Part shown: positions 54,601 through 64,000 of the stretch, piece after piece
Layout: each line of letters begins with the position of its first letter
Position numbering within the stretch: the first letter of the stretch is position 1
Source: Onthophagus taurus
Taxonomy: Eukaryota > Arthropoda > Insecta > Coleoptera > Scarabaeidae
Direction of reading: 5' to 3'
NCBI RefSeq assembly: GCF_036711975.1
Contig: NC_091968.1
Location: forward strand, 3,162,001 to 3,226,000
Length of the DNA stretch: 64,000 nt
The notes under the pieces: generated by a model
Seen by the model: only the letters and a program-made list of their open reading frames with translations
Told to the model about the DNA's origin: nothing
The model's database searches: none
Made by a program: the position numbers and the translations under genes

Positions 54601-57600
54601 TTCTAAATTCCATGTAGCCGGGGATACCAAACTCGCGACCTCTTTGCATGTTAAAACTGACCAGATCCATTCCGTGCCTTGCCCCTACTTTTTTAAAGAG
54701 ATGGTTCGTTACTTCTTGAGTAATCGAATCATCCATAGCTTGGGCTACTTGGTTCATTAATCCCATTAAGTATTCATCGAAAACTCCTGCTCGGTATAAA
54801 TCGAAAGGTCTCCTAATTAAATCTGACAATCTTTTTGAAGCTAAAAATGTAACAAAATGATTATTTGTTATTAGAATCGTTTAATTTAAACTTACCAATA
54901 AATTTATGAGCTTTACTCCATCTCTCAACAGCTGTTGGTAATAAAGAATGTCCAAAACGATATGCAGCGGCGGCAAAAGCATCTATTACGTTAGGATTAA
55001 CACTAGGGTCATAACCATGATAATAACCCTTTTAAAATTAAAATTAATATATATCGTATAGAGAAATCGGGGAATATTGCAATTTGTTGTTTTAGTGTAC
55101 TTACATTTTTTTCAAGAAGTAATCCAAATTTCTGCATAACATCTTTACCTAAAAGTATCGGTAAGAACTCGTTGTAAGTAATATGTTGGATTATAGCAAT
55201 ATTAATTCTTCTAGCTTCCTAAAATAAAAATTAATTTAATTTAATTTCACCAAGATTTTATTTTATTTTTTTTACTTGGAAAAGAGTTTCATCATCCCAA
55301 TGCGGGTTAACCTCAGCTAATCCTCTTGCAACTCTATTATGTTCTCTAGCCATTAAAGTATGCATACAAGTAAGAACTAGTTGTTCATTAACGCGAATTT
55401 CGCCGGCTTCAAAACAAAATTGGCTGCTATTAGCTCGAGTACATCCCTCGTCGGGAATATCAAGCTTCAAAGGAAGAATATCTTTTAATCCGTACTCAGA
55501 GAAAGCGGGATTCATTCTTAATTCCCCGCCAACTCCGGATCGTAATTTTCTGGCGAATTTTTCTGTAACTCCATAAACGGTGTTTCCATCCAAAACCCCA
55601 GTTAATGTGTTAAAAGGAACTCTGGAACCCAATCGACATCCCGGGCGTGGAGCCGGGAATGAACGTACGAAATTCATACACTTAAATTTAAAGAGTTTGT
55701 AAAAATAGTCATCTTCAGGGATGTAAATTTCGTCGCAATACGGATGTTTTAAATGAGGTGGACGATCGCAACATTCTTCGGGATCGTTTCTATTGATGGG
55801 ATCTAAAGGAGTCCCGGTTAAAGTATAATCATGATCCATGAATTGCCCCCAAGCTATGATCATTACGGTTCCAGCGTGATCGTGGAAACCTTCATCCGGA
55901 TGCATTGTCCTTGAAACTACTCGAGATAATGGAAGATTATTTCCGGTTACACTTATTCTTGGTGCTGACATCCCATCAGAAAATAATGGACCTATTAACC
56001 TTTAAGAAAAAGATGAAAGCGTTTTTATGTCAACCGTAAATGGGAAAATCTAATTAAAATTTATTTTTACCTCGTAAACGGTGTATTTGTGGCTCCCCAT
56101 GTTGGGTGTTGAAGATTAGTACAAAGACCATCATATCTTCGATACTTTCCCGGGCGACATTCTACGTTCGATAAATATGGTGGGCACACTTCCCGGATTA
56201 ACGTTTTACTTGTGTCTATTAATGGAAGAGCTTTTTCGATTTCTTCGTAAGATAACCCATAACTAACGCAAATAAAATGAAAACAATTGGATTAGATGAT
56301 ATAAAACTTTTAGAATTGAGGAAATTCATAAAAAAACTTGTTTAAAGTTCTTACGTTCGTGCTAAGTTTACGGAAACGTCTAAAAGTAGTTCACCAACTG
56401 TTGCTACATCTTCTGGTTTGTAATCACCATGAGGTTGAGAGACATCTAAAAGAAATAATAAATTTGTTTTAAAGTTTTTGCATAATTTAAGGCGATAATT
56501 AATTATTTTAATTGAATAATATGCTATAAAAGAGGCATGAGTCGAATGACGTCTAGAAGATGACATTCATAAACGATATTCTTTTAATCTAGATCTCTTA
56601 ACCCAAAATAAGTTCCATGTTCTTGCTTGTGAAGACAACAGTGATGATATTAATGATTATCAGAATTTTCTAAGCAATATGGATAATAAAGATCCTGGAA
56701 TGTGAATAACAACAAGAAAAATACTGAGAAGACACGAAGAAATTCCTACAATTATCCATGAAGGGAATCAGTTCTCCACTGTTGAAGGAAAAACTCAAGC
56801 CGTTGCTGATTATCTTGAATTATCATTAGAGCTCGGATTGTTATGCAGTCAAATTATAGGAAATATGCGCATAAATATGCAAGCTTTTTATTCAAAATAT
56901 GCACAAATATGTGGAAATATGCAAACATATACATTTTTCATAGTTGTTATCAATCTATTTCTATCATATTTTTGTATATGTTTTGCCCTTTTCACATATT
57001 GTTCTATTTATTTTCTTCCTCTGACACGTTATCTTAAAAAAGAATAATTAAAGAAGTTAGCCATAGATACTCTAACAGATGTATCGTATTTTTTATTGTC
57101 GATTGCCTAGAAACATATGTAAAAACATATTCCAAGAAGATGGGACATCAAATTTAATATAAATAGTTTTATTTAGTTTAAATTTAACAGTTTTCCATTT
57201 TTTTAACTCCTAGTGTGAAAGTCTATAAGAAATACAATTTCGGAACAAACTATTGGCAACTCCTCTTAAAACTCTAATTTTTAACTTAAAAACCTAACGT
57301 AATCGTTGGCTAAGACGTTACGACTTAATTTTTAAAAAATTCTTACAACTTTAGCACAAGTTTTACAAAATAATTCCTCATTATTTAAATTTAGTTCGGG
57401 ATAACTTTTTATCCACTGGGACACAAGACACTTTAGGCATTGTTGTTATAGATTGGTAGATTAATGTTCACATCCACTGAACACAGCCACAGTAACTATG
57501 GTTGGGGATTTCCTTAAACTTAAACTCAACAGCGCTAGGGATTCCCCGCATGTTTCTGTGAATCGTTGTAAACAAGAAACCAACCCGCAATCAAAAAATA

Positions 57601-60600
57601 TCCTGTGTTGTGCTTTAATCTAAAAGGTATGTTCGCATATTTAAAAATCACGCAGTCATTATATTTTATTTTATTAAGCAATAAGAAACAAATCTAGTAA
57701 AATGACAAAATATGCGAAAATATGCAGTAAAAGGCTAATTTATGCAACAATCAAAAAAATTGTAAAAATATGCAAAATATGCAATTTTTTTATTGTACCA
57801 TCTGCCTTATTTTTATGTAATTCGCCCAGAAATCAATTTTGAAAAAAATATTCCAGAAAATAAAGAAGATGCATTTTGCATAAAATCCGAGCCCTAATTA
57901 TCATGTACTCACATACGTCGAGAAAAGCATGTCATCTTCTGTTACTATTCAAAGATATAATAAAACTCATCTTCCACGAATAGAAAGAGTAGATAAAGAA
58001 GTAACAAATGACGAAATCACATATTTAATTAACAATCTACCTAATAGGAAGGCCCCAGGGCATGACCTTTTACAAATTTAATTCTAAAACACCTCCCCTC
58101 GAATATTACTAGCCACTTAACTAATATCTAATTACCGTCGTATAAGTCTCTTTTCGACTCTCAAAATTGTTTGAAAAAGTTGTATTGCGAAAACTTAAGA
58201 TCAGCTGCTGGAAAGAAATGTTATCCCAAACATACAGTTTGGTTTTCGGTCGGATCATTCAACAATTCACAAATTAGTGCTTGTTACAGAATTTATTGAG
58301 AAAGGTTTTTCTTTTTTTTTTTTTCATTTATTTTAAAACCGATTTAACTATGACAATGTTTTTCGTGGTTGCGTTGATACAAAAAAAAAGAAATAATTAC
58401 ATATAAATACCATGAATTACAGAATATGTAACTTCCGAACGTGTGAAATGCTAGTCCGAAGCGGATGCTATTAGGTCTTGGGGAAGCTTCCTTTTTAAAC
58501 GCGTGTGGATTTGTTGGCGACCAACTTGATGCTGAACCGCACTAGAGCACTTACTGATATTGTTAAAAAGTTTTTAGTTAGTTTTTTAATAAATTCGCTG
58601 ATAGTTGGGACATTTAAGTCTTCATGGAACTTTGTAAAGAAGTAGAGGGCACTCAGTTCGCAGTGGTGATTTTCTGTTGATCAGAGGATACAATTGGCGA
58701 AGCCTGGCATATCCTTGCTTGACCTTTGAGGTTATGTGGAGTTTCCAAGAGAGGAGAACTCCGAGGTATTTAATGGCTTCATCTTTTGCTTTCTGATGTA
58801 TTTCTTGATCGTTTATAATAATGTAAGGAGCATTTCGATAAAGCCATAGCGAAAAAATCTGGAATTTGCTGGCATTGAGCAGAATGGCCCATTTTGAAAA
58901 CCATTTCTGGATTTTGTCCACCGACTTTTGAAGTATCTCAATGGCATCAACAAGGATGTCGTTTTCTCCCATTATTAACATGTCATCCGCAAACATGGCC
59001 ATTTCGAAGTTTACGTTGGTCGGGATATCATGCATAAAGATGTTGAACAGAGCACGGGATAAATTACTACCTTGTGGGGTGCCTGCAAGTATTCTTCGAG
59101 TGCTGGAGGAGTATCCATTGATGGTGACGAAGAAAATTCTCTCCTCCAGGAAGGAGAATAGAATTGCAAGTAAATAGTTGCTTAACCCCGTTTGATTGAG
59201 CTTGTATTTTAATCCTTCAATCCAGACAGTATCAAAGGCCCTTGCTATATCCAGCGAAACAACTTTTTAGCCTCGATATATTCCGCTACTCTTGCCAGTT
59301 GGTGAACCGTGGAGTGTTCCTCTCTAAATCCGTACTGGATGGTTGGGATTATTTTGAGGAGGCTTAACTCTTCTTGTAGTCGATGATGGATGACTCGTTC
59401 GAATAGCTTAGATAAGATTTTGCCTGGCTTTCTGAACATTAGGATTTGGGCTTTTTTCCATACTACCGGAAAGTAACCAACTTCCAGACAGCGATTAAAA
59501 ATTACTGTGATGTGCCTCAGTAGTTTCTCCGGAAGGTGTTTTATTACTATATTAGGTATCTGAGCCTTGCTGTCCTTTAGTTCTTCTACTGAGATTCTGC
59601 CGATCTCGGTAGTTACTGAAGTTAGTAGATGGGATTCATTATATTGTTGGATTATGGTAATGTGACGAAAATAAGCAATACACCACTATCGCATTTTTAG
59701 ATGTAGCTAAAACCTTTGATACAGTTTGGACGGAGGGATTAAAATTCAAACTATTGCATCTAGGTCTAGATGACTATATTACCGCCATACTTATGTCATA
59801 TCTTCAAGAACGAACTTTTTGTGTGATAATAAATGGTACGTATTCAGATAGACCTTATTTAATATATTTATGCTATCACATGCGACCCCTCCCTGTTGTC
59901 CTCCCTGAACACATACCCCAAGTAAGTATACTCCCTAACCTCCTCGATCTCTTTTCCCTCCCATCTCCAGTTTTCTGTTCTTTTTCTCCCCCCCTTACAA
60001 AACTTCATCATCATTGTCTTCCCCACATTCACTTCCAGCCCCTTCCCCCTAAAATATCTTTCCAATGTCTTTATCATATCTTTCATCTCCGCCGCTTCTC
60101 TCGCCATGACCACGATGTCATCCGCGTATGATAACATATGCACCTTTCTACCTCCCACCACCAACCCTCCCATTTGCCCCTTCCCCAATCTATCCTCCAG
60201 GTCCGCCGTATACAGTGCAAACAGACTTGGGCTCAGCTATGGCAAAAAAGGCGAATAAGGTGATGGGACAAGTATGAGGTTGGGGGAAGAGAGTTTTTGG
60301 AAGGAATGTGGCAGCGAGGAAGATTATGTTTGAAGGCCTGGTTATCAGTGTGATGATGTATGGAGCAGAGGTATGGGGATGGAGAGAGCAGGCAATGCTG
60401 GAGGACGTGCAAGCTAGATACTGGAGATGGGTGCTTGGGGTGGCGAGGGAAACACCGGGGTATATAGTGAGGGAAGAGGTAAAGGTGGATAAGGTCAGAG
60501 TGGAGGCGGGCAGGAGAGCAGTGAAATTTGAAGAAAGAATAGAAGGGAGGCCAAACTGCGGGATCTTGGGGGAGTGTTGGAGGGAAATTAGAGAGGGAAA

Positions 60601-63600
60601 GATCAGATATGGGAAAGGAGACAGAGACAACTATTATAGACGAGCGGGCTACTCGGTAACTGAGATAAATAGTAGACGAAGGGTGGGTAGGGAGATGTGG
60701 AGGGAGTTGAGAGTTAGGGACCGAGATGTGCAGAGACAGGAAAGAAGGACACAAATAAAAGAGGGGAGGTATAACGAAAGGTACAGGGACATAATAACGG
60801 AGGGGCTGCCTAGATACTTGTTATTGGAAGGAGATGAGGAAGGGAAGAAGTTGGTGGCTAGGTTCCGTTGTGGAAACGAGGAGAGAGCTAACAGATACTG
60901 GATGGCCGATGAGGAGAGGTGGTGTAGGCTATGCAGGGACGAATGGGAAACGTTGGAACATATGTTGAATGGGTGCAGTGAGTTGAGGGAGGAGGAGTTG
61001 GACCGAGGGCAGATCTTAGGAGAGGGGGGAGAGGGGAAACGATGGATGAGAATGGTTGTGGGGGTAAGGAGACAAAGGGAAGGATGAGGAGATGATTGGG
61101 CCGAGGAGCCGAGGGTAAGGAAATGGAGGAAGAGGGTAGAGGGTGAAAATAATATACTAATAATATATATATTAGAATGTATTAAGGGGATAAAAATTGT
61201 AAATATTAAAAACAATAAAATGCTTATTATTATAATATATTTATGCATGATATACCGTGCCAAAGATGCAATGAAAAAGCTCTGTTTGCTGACGATATGT
61301 TGATTATGACCCAAAGTAGTGATTTGGAGGATGCTATAGAATAGCTACAAGATTATAATCAATAACACAGAACTTTATTGGAATCCTAAAGAAAAAGCTG
61401 TCAAATACTTAGGCATACATCTTAATCAACGATTAAATTCTCGTATTCACCTAAACAACAGATTAACTTTGGGATATGCTCGATTGAAACAACTATTTCC
61501 TCTAATAAATCTGAAAACTAAATACACTATAATACTATATAAAGCTTTAATAAGATCTTTGGTCACCTATGCTTGCCCGGTATGGAGTAATGCTTCCACA
61601 ACAAATATCCGAAAAATACAATCTCTTCAAAACAAAATTCTATAGAGAGCAGTAGATGCGCCATAGTTTATTCGCAGTGAACAACTTTACGCTGAACTAA
61701 ACATAATGATTATTGAAAATGTTATAAGAGATTTAACTAAAAAATGTTACGAAAACATCAATAAGTGTTCCAGTGCTACTAACTTTAATTTGTGTCTAGT
61801 TCTAGGTCTAGTGTTAGTTTTAGTGATAGTGCTAGTGCAATACTAGAACTGACATTAGACCGAGAACTAGAAACATTGGGGTTTAGCCGCACGTCTCTCA
61901 AAACGGTTAAACCCGAATGATGCTAGTTCTAGGTCTTGTGCTAGTTCTAGTTTTAGTTCAAAAAAAGTATACAATAACTAAAAAAATTTACAAAAACATC
62001 AATAAGTGTTCCAGTGCTACTAACTTTAATTTGGGTTTCAAAAATTTGTATCAGCGACTTAAAAGGAAAACGCCTCGAGATTTATTGTAAATTATTATTA
62101 TTATGGTTTTAATAATAAGAGCCATAAATATGCCTTCTCGCCGAATTTGATGAAATCATGAGACCCTCAAAAGAACTCAAAGTGCTAACCTAAATCAGCA
62201 AGTATAAACTCAACTCCAAAAAACTAATTTGTGTAAAATTTTGACGTTTGAAGTTGCAACACTATGAAGTGACCAAAAAGGAGAACGTATTTTTTCCATA
62301 ACTAGTTGGACATCACGAATATGCATCAAGAATTTTAGCAAGGATGAAAAAGTCCACGAGTAACAATTAATTACACGTACAAAGCTGGATTTTTCTTCAT
62401 TTATATAAGCACAAAAAATGATATATAAATATAACTTTTTTATTAAAATTTTTATTTATTTTATTTCGAAAAAAGGATTTAAAAACCTTAAAACCATTTA
62501 TTTAACATCAGAAACCGTTTCATTATTAACTTTAACATTTTCATCATTTCCCTTTTCGTCGGATTTCTTCGTTTCATCACTCTCTTGGCGTTCCTTAACT
62601 TCATCGGAATCTTTAATATCTTCAGCCTCTTCATCAGATAATCTAACTGCTTTATTTCTACTTCTCGCTTTTCTCCGATTAATTTTCGCTCTCCTCCCAG
62701 CTTTCCCATTCATTTCCCTCGAATTTCTCCTTCGTTTCCCTTGATTCCTCGCACTTTTCCCTCGATTCCTCCTCGAAGGTCTCCTTCCAGATTTTCCTCT
62801 CACTCTCCTCCTCCTTCCTCTTCTACCAGAAAGTTTTCTAGATCTTCTCCTAGTTTTTTGTTTTTCCGTTGTTATTTCATTAGAATCAGATTCAACCGAT
62901 CTTGCTGTTGGTTGAATCGTCGTTGGTTCAATCCCCCTTGATTTAATTGTTTGTTGAGTTGTTGGCGAAATCGTTGTTGGGGGAATCGTTGTTGGATCAA
63001 TCGATCTTAATTGAATCGATTTTGATTGAATTGATCTTGATTTAATCGATCTTGATTTGGTTGATGATTTATCGTTTGTGGGGGAAGAATCGTTAGCTTT
63101 TTCGGTGTTAAGTCTTCGAGAAACTTGCGTTTTTAAAATACGTGATTCCACCGAGTTGTTTTCGCTTTTATTTAATCCTTCTAATTTACCTTTTTCTTCT
63201 TCGGTTAAATTGCAGAGAGTTTCGCATTCTTCTTTGGAGTCGAAACGATTGTCGTTACCTCCACATCCTGTGTAAACGAACTTTTGGCATTTGTAGTGTT
63301 TTTGATTAAAGTAGTATTTTGGAAGTTTTGATGTACATTGTTTTCCGGTTGTTCCAGAAGATTTTGGTAACAAACATGCTTAAATTATTATTAATATAAT
63401 TATCAGGGAGTTATTGAATAAGGTTTTTTTTGTTACTTACTTTCTGGTAAAGTAAATGTTTTAATGATGAATATTATAAGTAATAATAGATTTATAAGGA
63501 ATATTTTTTGGTAAAATTCCATGATTATTCATTTATTTTTTTTTGTGCTTTATTCAATCATATTTCTTATTGTATGAGTTAAAATATTAATCGCAGCAAT

Positions 63601-63766
63601 AACTTTTTAATTGTTTATTGTGTCTGATTAAATCCATTGTTGTTTTTATGATTAATTTAATAATTTAAGGAGATACATTTTAAACTTACGTATTCGTTTC
63701 CTTGCATCTAAATAGGCTGCATTAACGGCGTCATATGTAATACACGTTTGAGGACCGTTGTACGTT
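48627..63766 (-). CDS. Animal haem peroxidase, 5' exons outside the window
   Basis: Nine exons, all with GT-AG sites and matching phases: 63766-63690, 56445-56355, 56262-56071, 55999-55276, 55218-55105, 55028-54896, 54840-54510, 54452-54174 and 48747-48627. They give 686 residues to the TAA at 48627-48629. Landmarks: [29 protein letters not shown], the distal haem segment [13 protein letters not shown], a [13 protein letters not shown] block, the proximal His in [25 protein letters not shown], and the closing NPRVPCRSG. The signal peptide and first exons lie past the right edge. Secreted haem peroxidases of this animal family oxidise substrates with hydrogen peroxide. It most resembles the widely conserved insect peroxidase group, including Drosophila CG5873 by memory. 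Short introns except two: 7.2 kb (holding the Kunitz gene and LINEs) and 5.4 kb (holding the array and piggyBac). The coding sequence is undamaged. Confidence 0.93.
50026..51132. mobile_element. 1.1-kb TA-flanked element with about 300-bp arms
   Basis: CAGGGTGGGCAAATTTAGAT at the left is mirrored at the right (AAATTTGCCCACCCTG), with TA at 50024-50025 and 51133-51134. Pairing runs for roughly 300 bp each side. Removing it joins the piggyBac frame (N-V-Q-D-I-T-G). No coding capacity. Confidence 0.92.
51411..51798. mobile_element. 388-bp TA-flanked MITE
   Basis: CAGGGTGTATCTGAATGACG at the left and its mirror CATTCAGATACACCCTG at the right, TA on both sides (51409-51410 and 51799-51800). The arms extend about 75 bp (GGGTGATTCTTTAGGCAATT). 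The same terminal sequence begins at 63985. Confidence 0.92.
56827..57896. mobile_element. Non-autonomous hAT element
   Basis: 8-bp duplication ATTATCAT (56819-56826 and 57897-57904). The ends are TAGAGCTCGGATTGTTATGC and GCATAAAATCCGAGCCCTA. Many ATATGC-type repeats lie near both ends, as in other hAT elements. No transposase frame. Confidence 0.88.
58305..59645 (-). pseudogene. LINE copy inserted in family D
   Basis: Minus strand: [19 protein letters not shown] and [16 protein letters not shown] (59430-59290), then [14 protein letters not shown] (about 59000), [15 protein letters not shown] and [14 protein letters not shown] (to 58622). A T-rich 3' tail (plus-strand view) is at 58310-58330. 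Related to family D itself. The 5' end and exact duplication are not resolved. Confidence 0.78.
59874..61232 (+). mobile_element. LINE with an inverted 5' part (twin priming)
   Basis: The duplication TAATATATTTATGC flanks it (59860-59873 and 61233-61246). 59874-60231 is read on the minus strand ([41 protein letters not shown], ending GSHVIA). 60232-61087 is read on the plus strand and continues exactly from there ([29 protein letters not shown], ending with a [19 protein letters not shown] motif). This is the classic outcome of priming from both target strands. The plus part is an intact 259-codon frame from 60308 and looks young. Confidence 0.9.
60308..61087 (+). CDS. C-terminal part of a LINE ORF2 (partial)
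   Basis: 259 codons, arginine- and glutamate-rich. It starts in the post-RT region ([15 protein letters not shown]) and ends with a C-x2-C-x8-H-x4-C finger. It is the 3' part of the twin-primed insertion; the first Met is internal. The family is not identified beyond non-LTR retrotransposon. Confidence 0.75.
   Translation: MAARKIMFEGLVISVMMYGAEVWGWREQAMLEDVQARYWRWVLGVARETPGYIVREEVKVDKVRVEAGRRAVKFEERIEGRPNCGILGECWREIREGKIRYGKGDRDNYYRRAGYSVTEINSRRRVGREMWRELRVRDRDVQRQERRTQIKEGRYNERYRDIITEGLPRYLLLEGDEEGKKLVARFRCGNEERANRYWMADEERWCRLCRDEWETLEHMLNGCSELREEELDRGQILGEGGEGKRWMRMVVGVRRQREG
61794..61974. repeat. Palindromic unit flanked by a host duplication
   Basis: A palindromic unit pair (GGGTTTAGCCGCACGTCTC / GTTAAACCCGAATG with CTAGTTCTAGG arms) sits in the C-terminal region of LINE D. 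The host sequence before it (about 61735-61792, through CATCAATAAGTGTTCCAGTG and CTACTAACTTTAATTTG) is repeated after it (about 61976-62033) with about four differences. Confidence 0.85.
62119..62445. other. Intronic DNA, nothing identified
   Basis: No coding frame or known repeat between the LINE D tail and the Kunitz gene 3' end. Confidence 0.4.
62452..62463 (-). terminator. Likely Kunitz-gene poly(A) signals
   Basis: Overlapping AATAAA copies on the minus strand about 35-45 bp past the stop codon. Confidence 0.5.
62498..63522 (-). CDS. Secreted Kunitz-domain protein with a basic then acidic tail
   Basis: Two exons, 63522-63441 and 63378-62498, with a 62-nt GT-AG intron; 320 residues. The first exon is almost entirely a signal peptide ([19 protein letters not shown]). 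The second opens with one Kunitz domain whose spacing from the second Cys onward is canonical (15, 7, 12 and 3 residues: KQC, YKC, TGCGG, EEC, TLC). The gap between the first two Cys is 12, longer than the usual 8. The residue after the second Cys (P1) is Thr, unlike trypsin inhibitors. The remaining 235 residues are low in complexity: a [10 protein letters not shown] repeat, a PTTI repeat, a long Arg/Ser/Gly basic block (about residues 205-275) and an acidic Glu/Asp/Lys tail. It lies inside a peroxidase intron on the same strand. Protease inhibition is possible but not assured. Confidence 0.85.
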
Positions 63767-63908
63767 CTAGAAAAAGAAAAAGGATTAAATAAATACCGTG
63801 CCAATTTATCCATAAAAAGATTGACCAACAACCAAACCAACTAAGGTTAGTTGGGTTAATTGAGTTTCTCCTTCATTCCGAAACCAAGAAGGAAAATAAA
63901 TTGGTGTA

Positions 63909-64000
63909 CAGTAAAACTTCAATATAACGGACCTCCTCAGAACCGACTAAGGATATAACGGATCAAATATTTTTAAGTCATATACAGGGTGTATCTGAAT
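63909..64000. mobile_element. pogo/Tigger-like terminal repeat, cut by window edge
   Basis: After a TA, CAGTAAAACTTCAATATAAC, GGACC and a second ATATAACGGA follow, the form of pogo/Tigger ends. It lies just upstream of the visible peroxidase exon. A second TA element starts within it at 63985. Confidence 0.55.
63985..64000. mobile_element. Start of a second copy of the 51411 MITE
   Basis: TA followed by CAGGGTGTATCTGAAT, identical to the first 16 bases of the MITE at 51411. The rest is beyond the window. Confidence 0.7.

Larger units (their letters stand above)
56690..62118 (+). pseudogene. LINE family D, host of four later insertions
   Basis: Lies in the large peroxidase intron, antisense to it. 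Its pieces: linker [18 protein letters not shown] (about 56725); [19 protein letters not shown] and APGHD (57960-58060); RT fingers (58150-58310); [12 protein letters not shown] (about 59695) and [18 protein letters not shown] (about 61295); [24 protein letters not shown]; and a C terminus to about 62090, with a TTATTATTATTATGG tail. Between these lie a hAT element, a minus-strand LINE, a twin-primed LINE and a palindromic unit. There are also many stops. Confidence 0.8.

Noticed and set aside
60190..61314. Long Ser/Pro/Leu-rich minus-strand frames (146, 173 and 221 codons)
   Set aside because: They are antisense shadows of the purine-rich LINE frame 60308-61087.
62418..63275. Plus-strand Ser/Phe-rich frames over the Kunitz gene
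   Set aside because: Antisense shadows of the low-complexity tail of the minus-strand gene.
1..64000. tRNA or rRNA genes
   Set aside because: No stretch with tRNA internal promoter boxes and a plausible cloverleaf, and no rRNA core sequence, was recognised by eye; a tRNAscan-SE and Rfam scan would settle it.

Overview
This window is insect nuclear DNA. The organism is probably an insect such as a beetle, but the order is a weak guess. It is AT-rich, has short spliced introns, and carries an insect-type MED18 and an insect haem peroxidase. It also holds Jockey-like and R1-like LINEs, BEL/Pao, Penelope, Tc1/mariner, piggyBac, hAT and Harbinger-like debris, plus many TA-flanked inverted-repeat elements. 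Nothing bacterial or viral in gene organisation was seen.

Only three host genes are well supported, all on the minus strand at the right end. MED18 (47256-47891) is a single intact exon. A haem peroxidase runs from beyond the right edge down to 48627; nine exons are visible and encode 686 residues. A two-exon secreted Kunitz-domain protein (62498-63522) sits inside the first visible intron of the peroxidase, on the same strand. A fourth gene, a THAP-domain protein (30794 down to 28675), is a pseudogene lying inside a mobile element.

The rest is layered transposon insertions, many resolvable because target-site duplications (TSDs) survive. From left to right: 1-715 palindromic array and its flank; 2611-5111 LINE with a 1.09-kb TA element inside; 5112-5340 array; 5388-9835 decayed LINEs; 9948-10110 array; 10.1-14.1 kb unassigned DNA with a dispersed repeat; 14.2-21.0 kb a nest of LINEs three deep including a Penelope-like element (PLE) with a GIY-YIG endonuclease and a hammerhead-like motif; 22.9-27.0 kb BEL/Pao and LINE remnants; 28218-31386 an element with inverted ends and a 12-bp TSD that holds the THAP gene, itself hit by a Tc1 element and a foldback; 33.1-37.1 kb an R1-like LINE split by a Jockey-like LINE; 39.9-43.0 kb a large palindromic array with MITEs nested three deep; 43.4-45.85 kb a LINE. 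The peroxidase introns then contain another array split by piggyBac, and a LINE carrying four secondary insertions.

The two observations most likely to be new are these. First, a dispersed family of palindromic units (about 120-190 bp spacing) occurs in six places: one copy is flanked by a 57-bp duplication of its host, and another array is bounded by its own inverted repeats. Second, an intron-containing THAP gene lies between inverted Penelope-like ends that carry hammerhead-related motifs.
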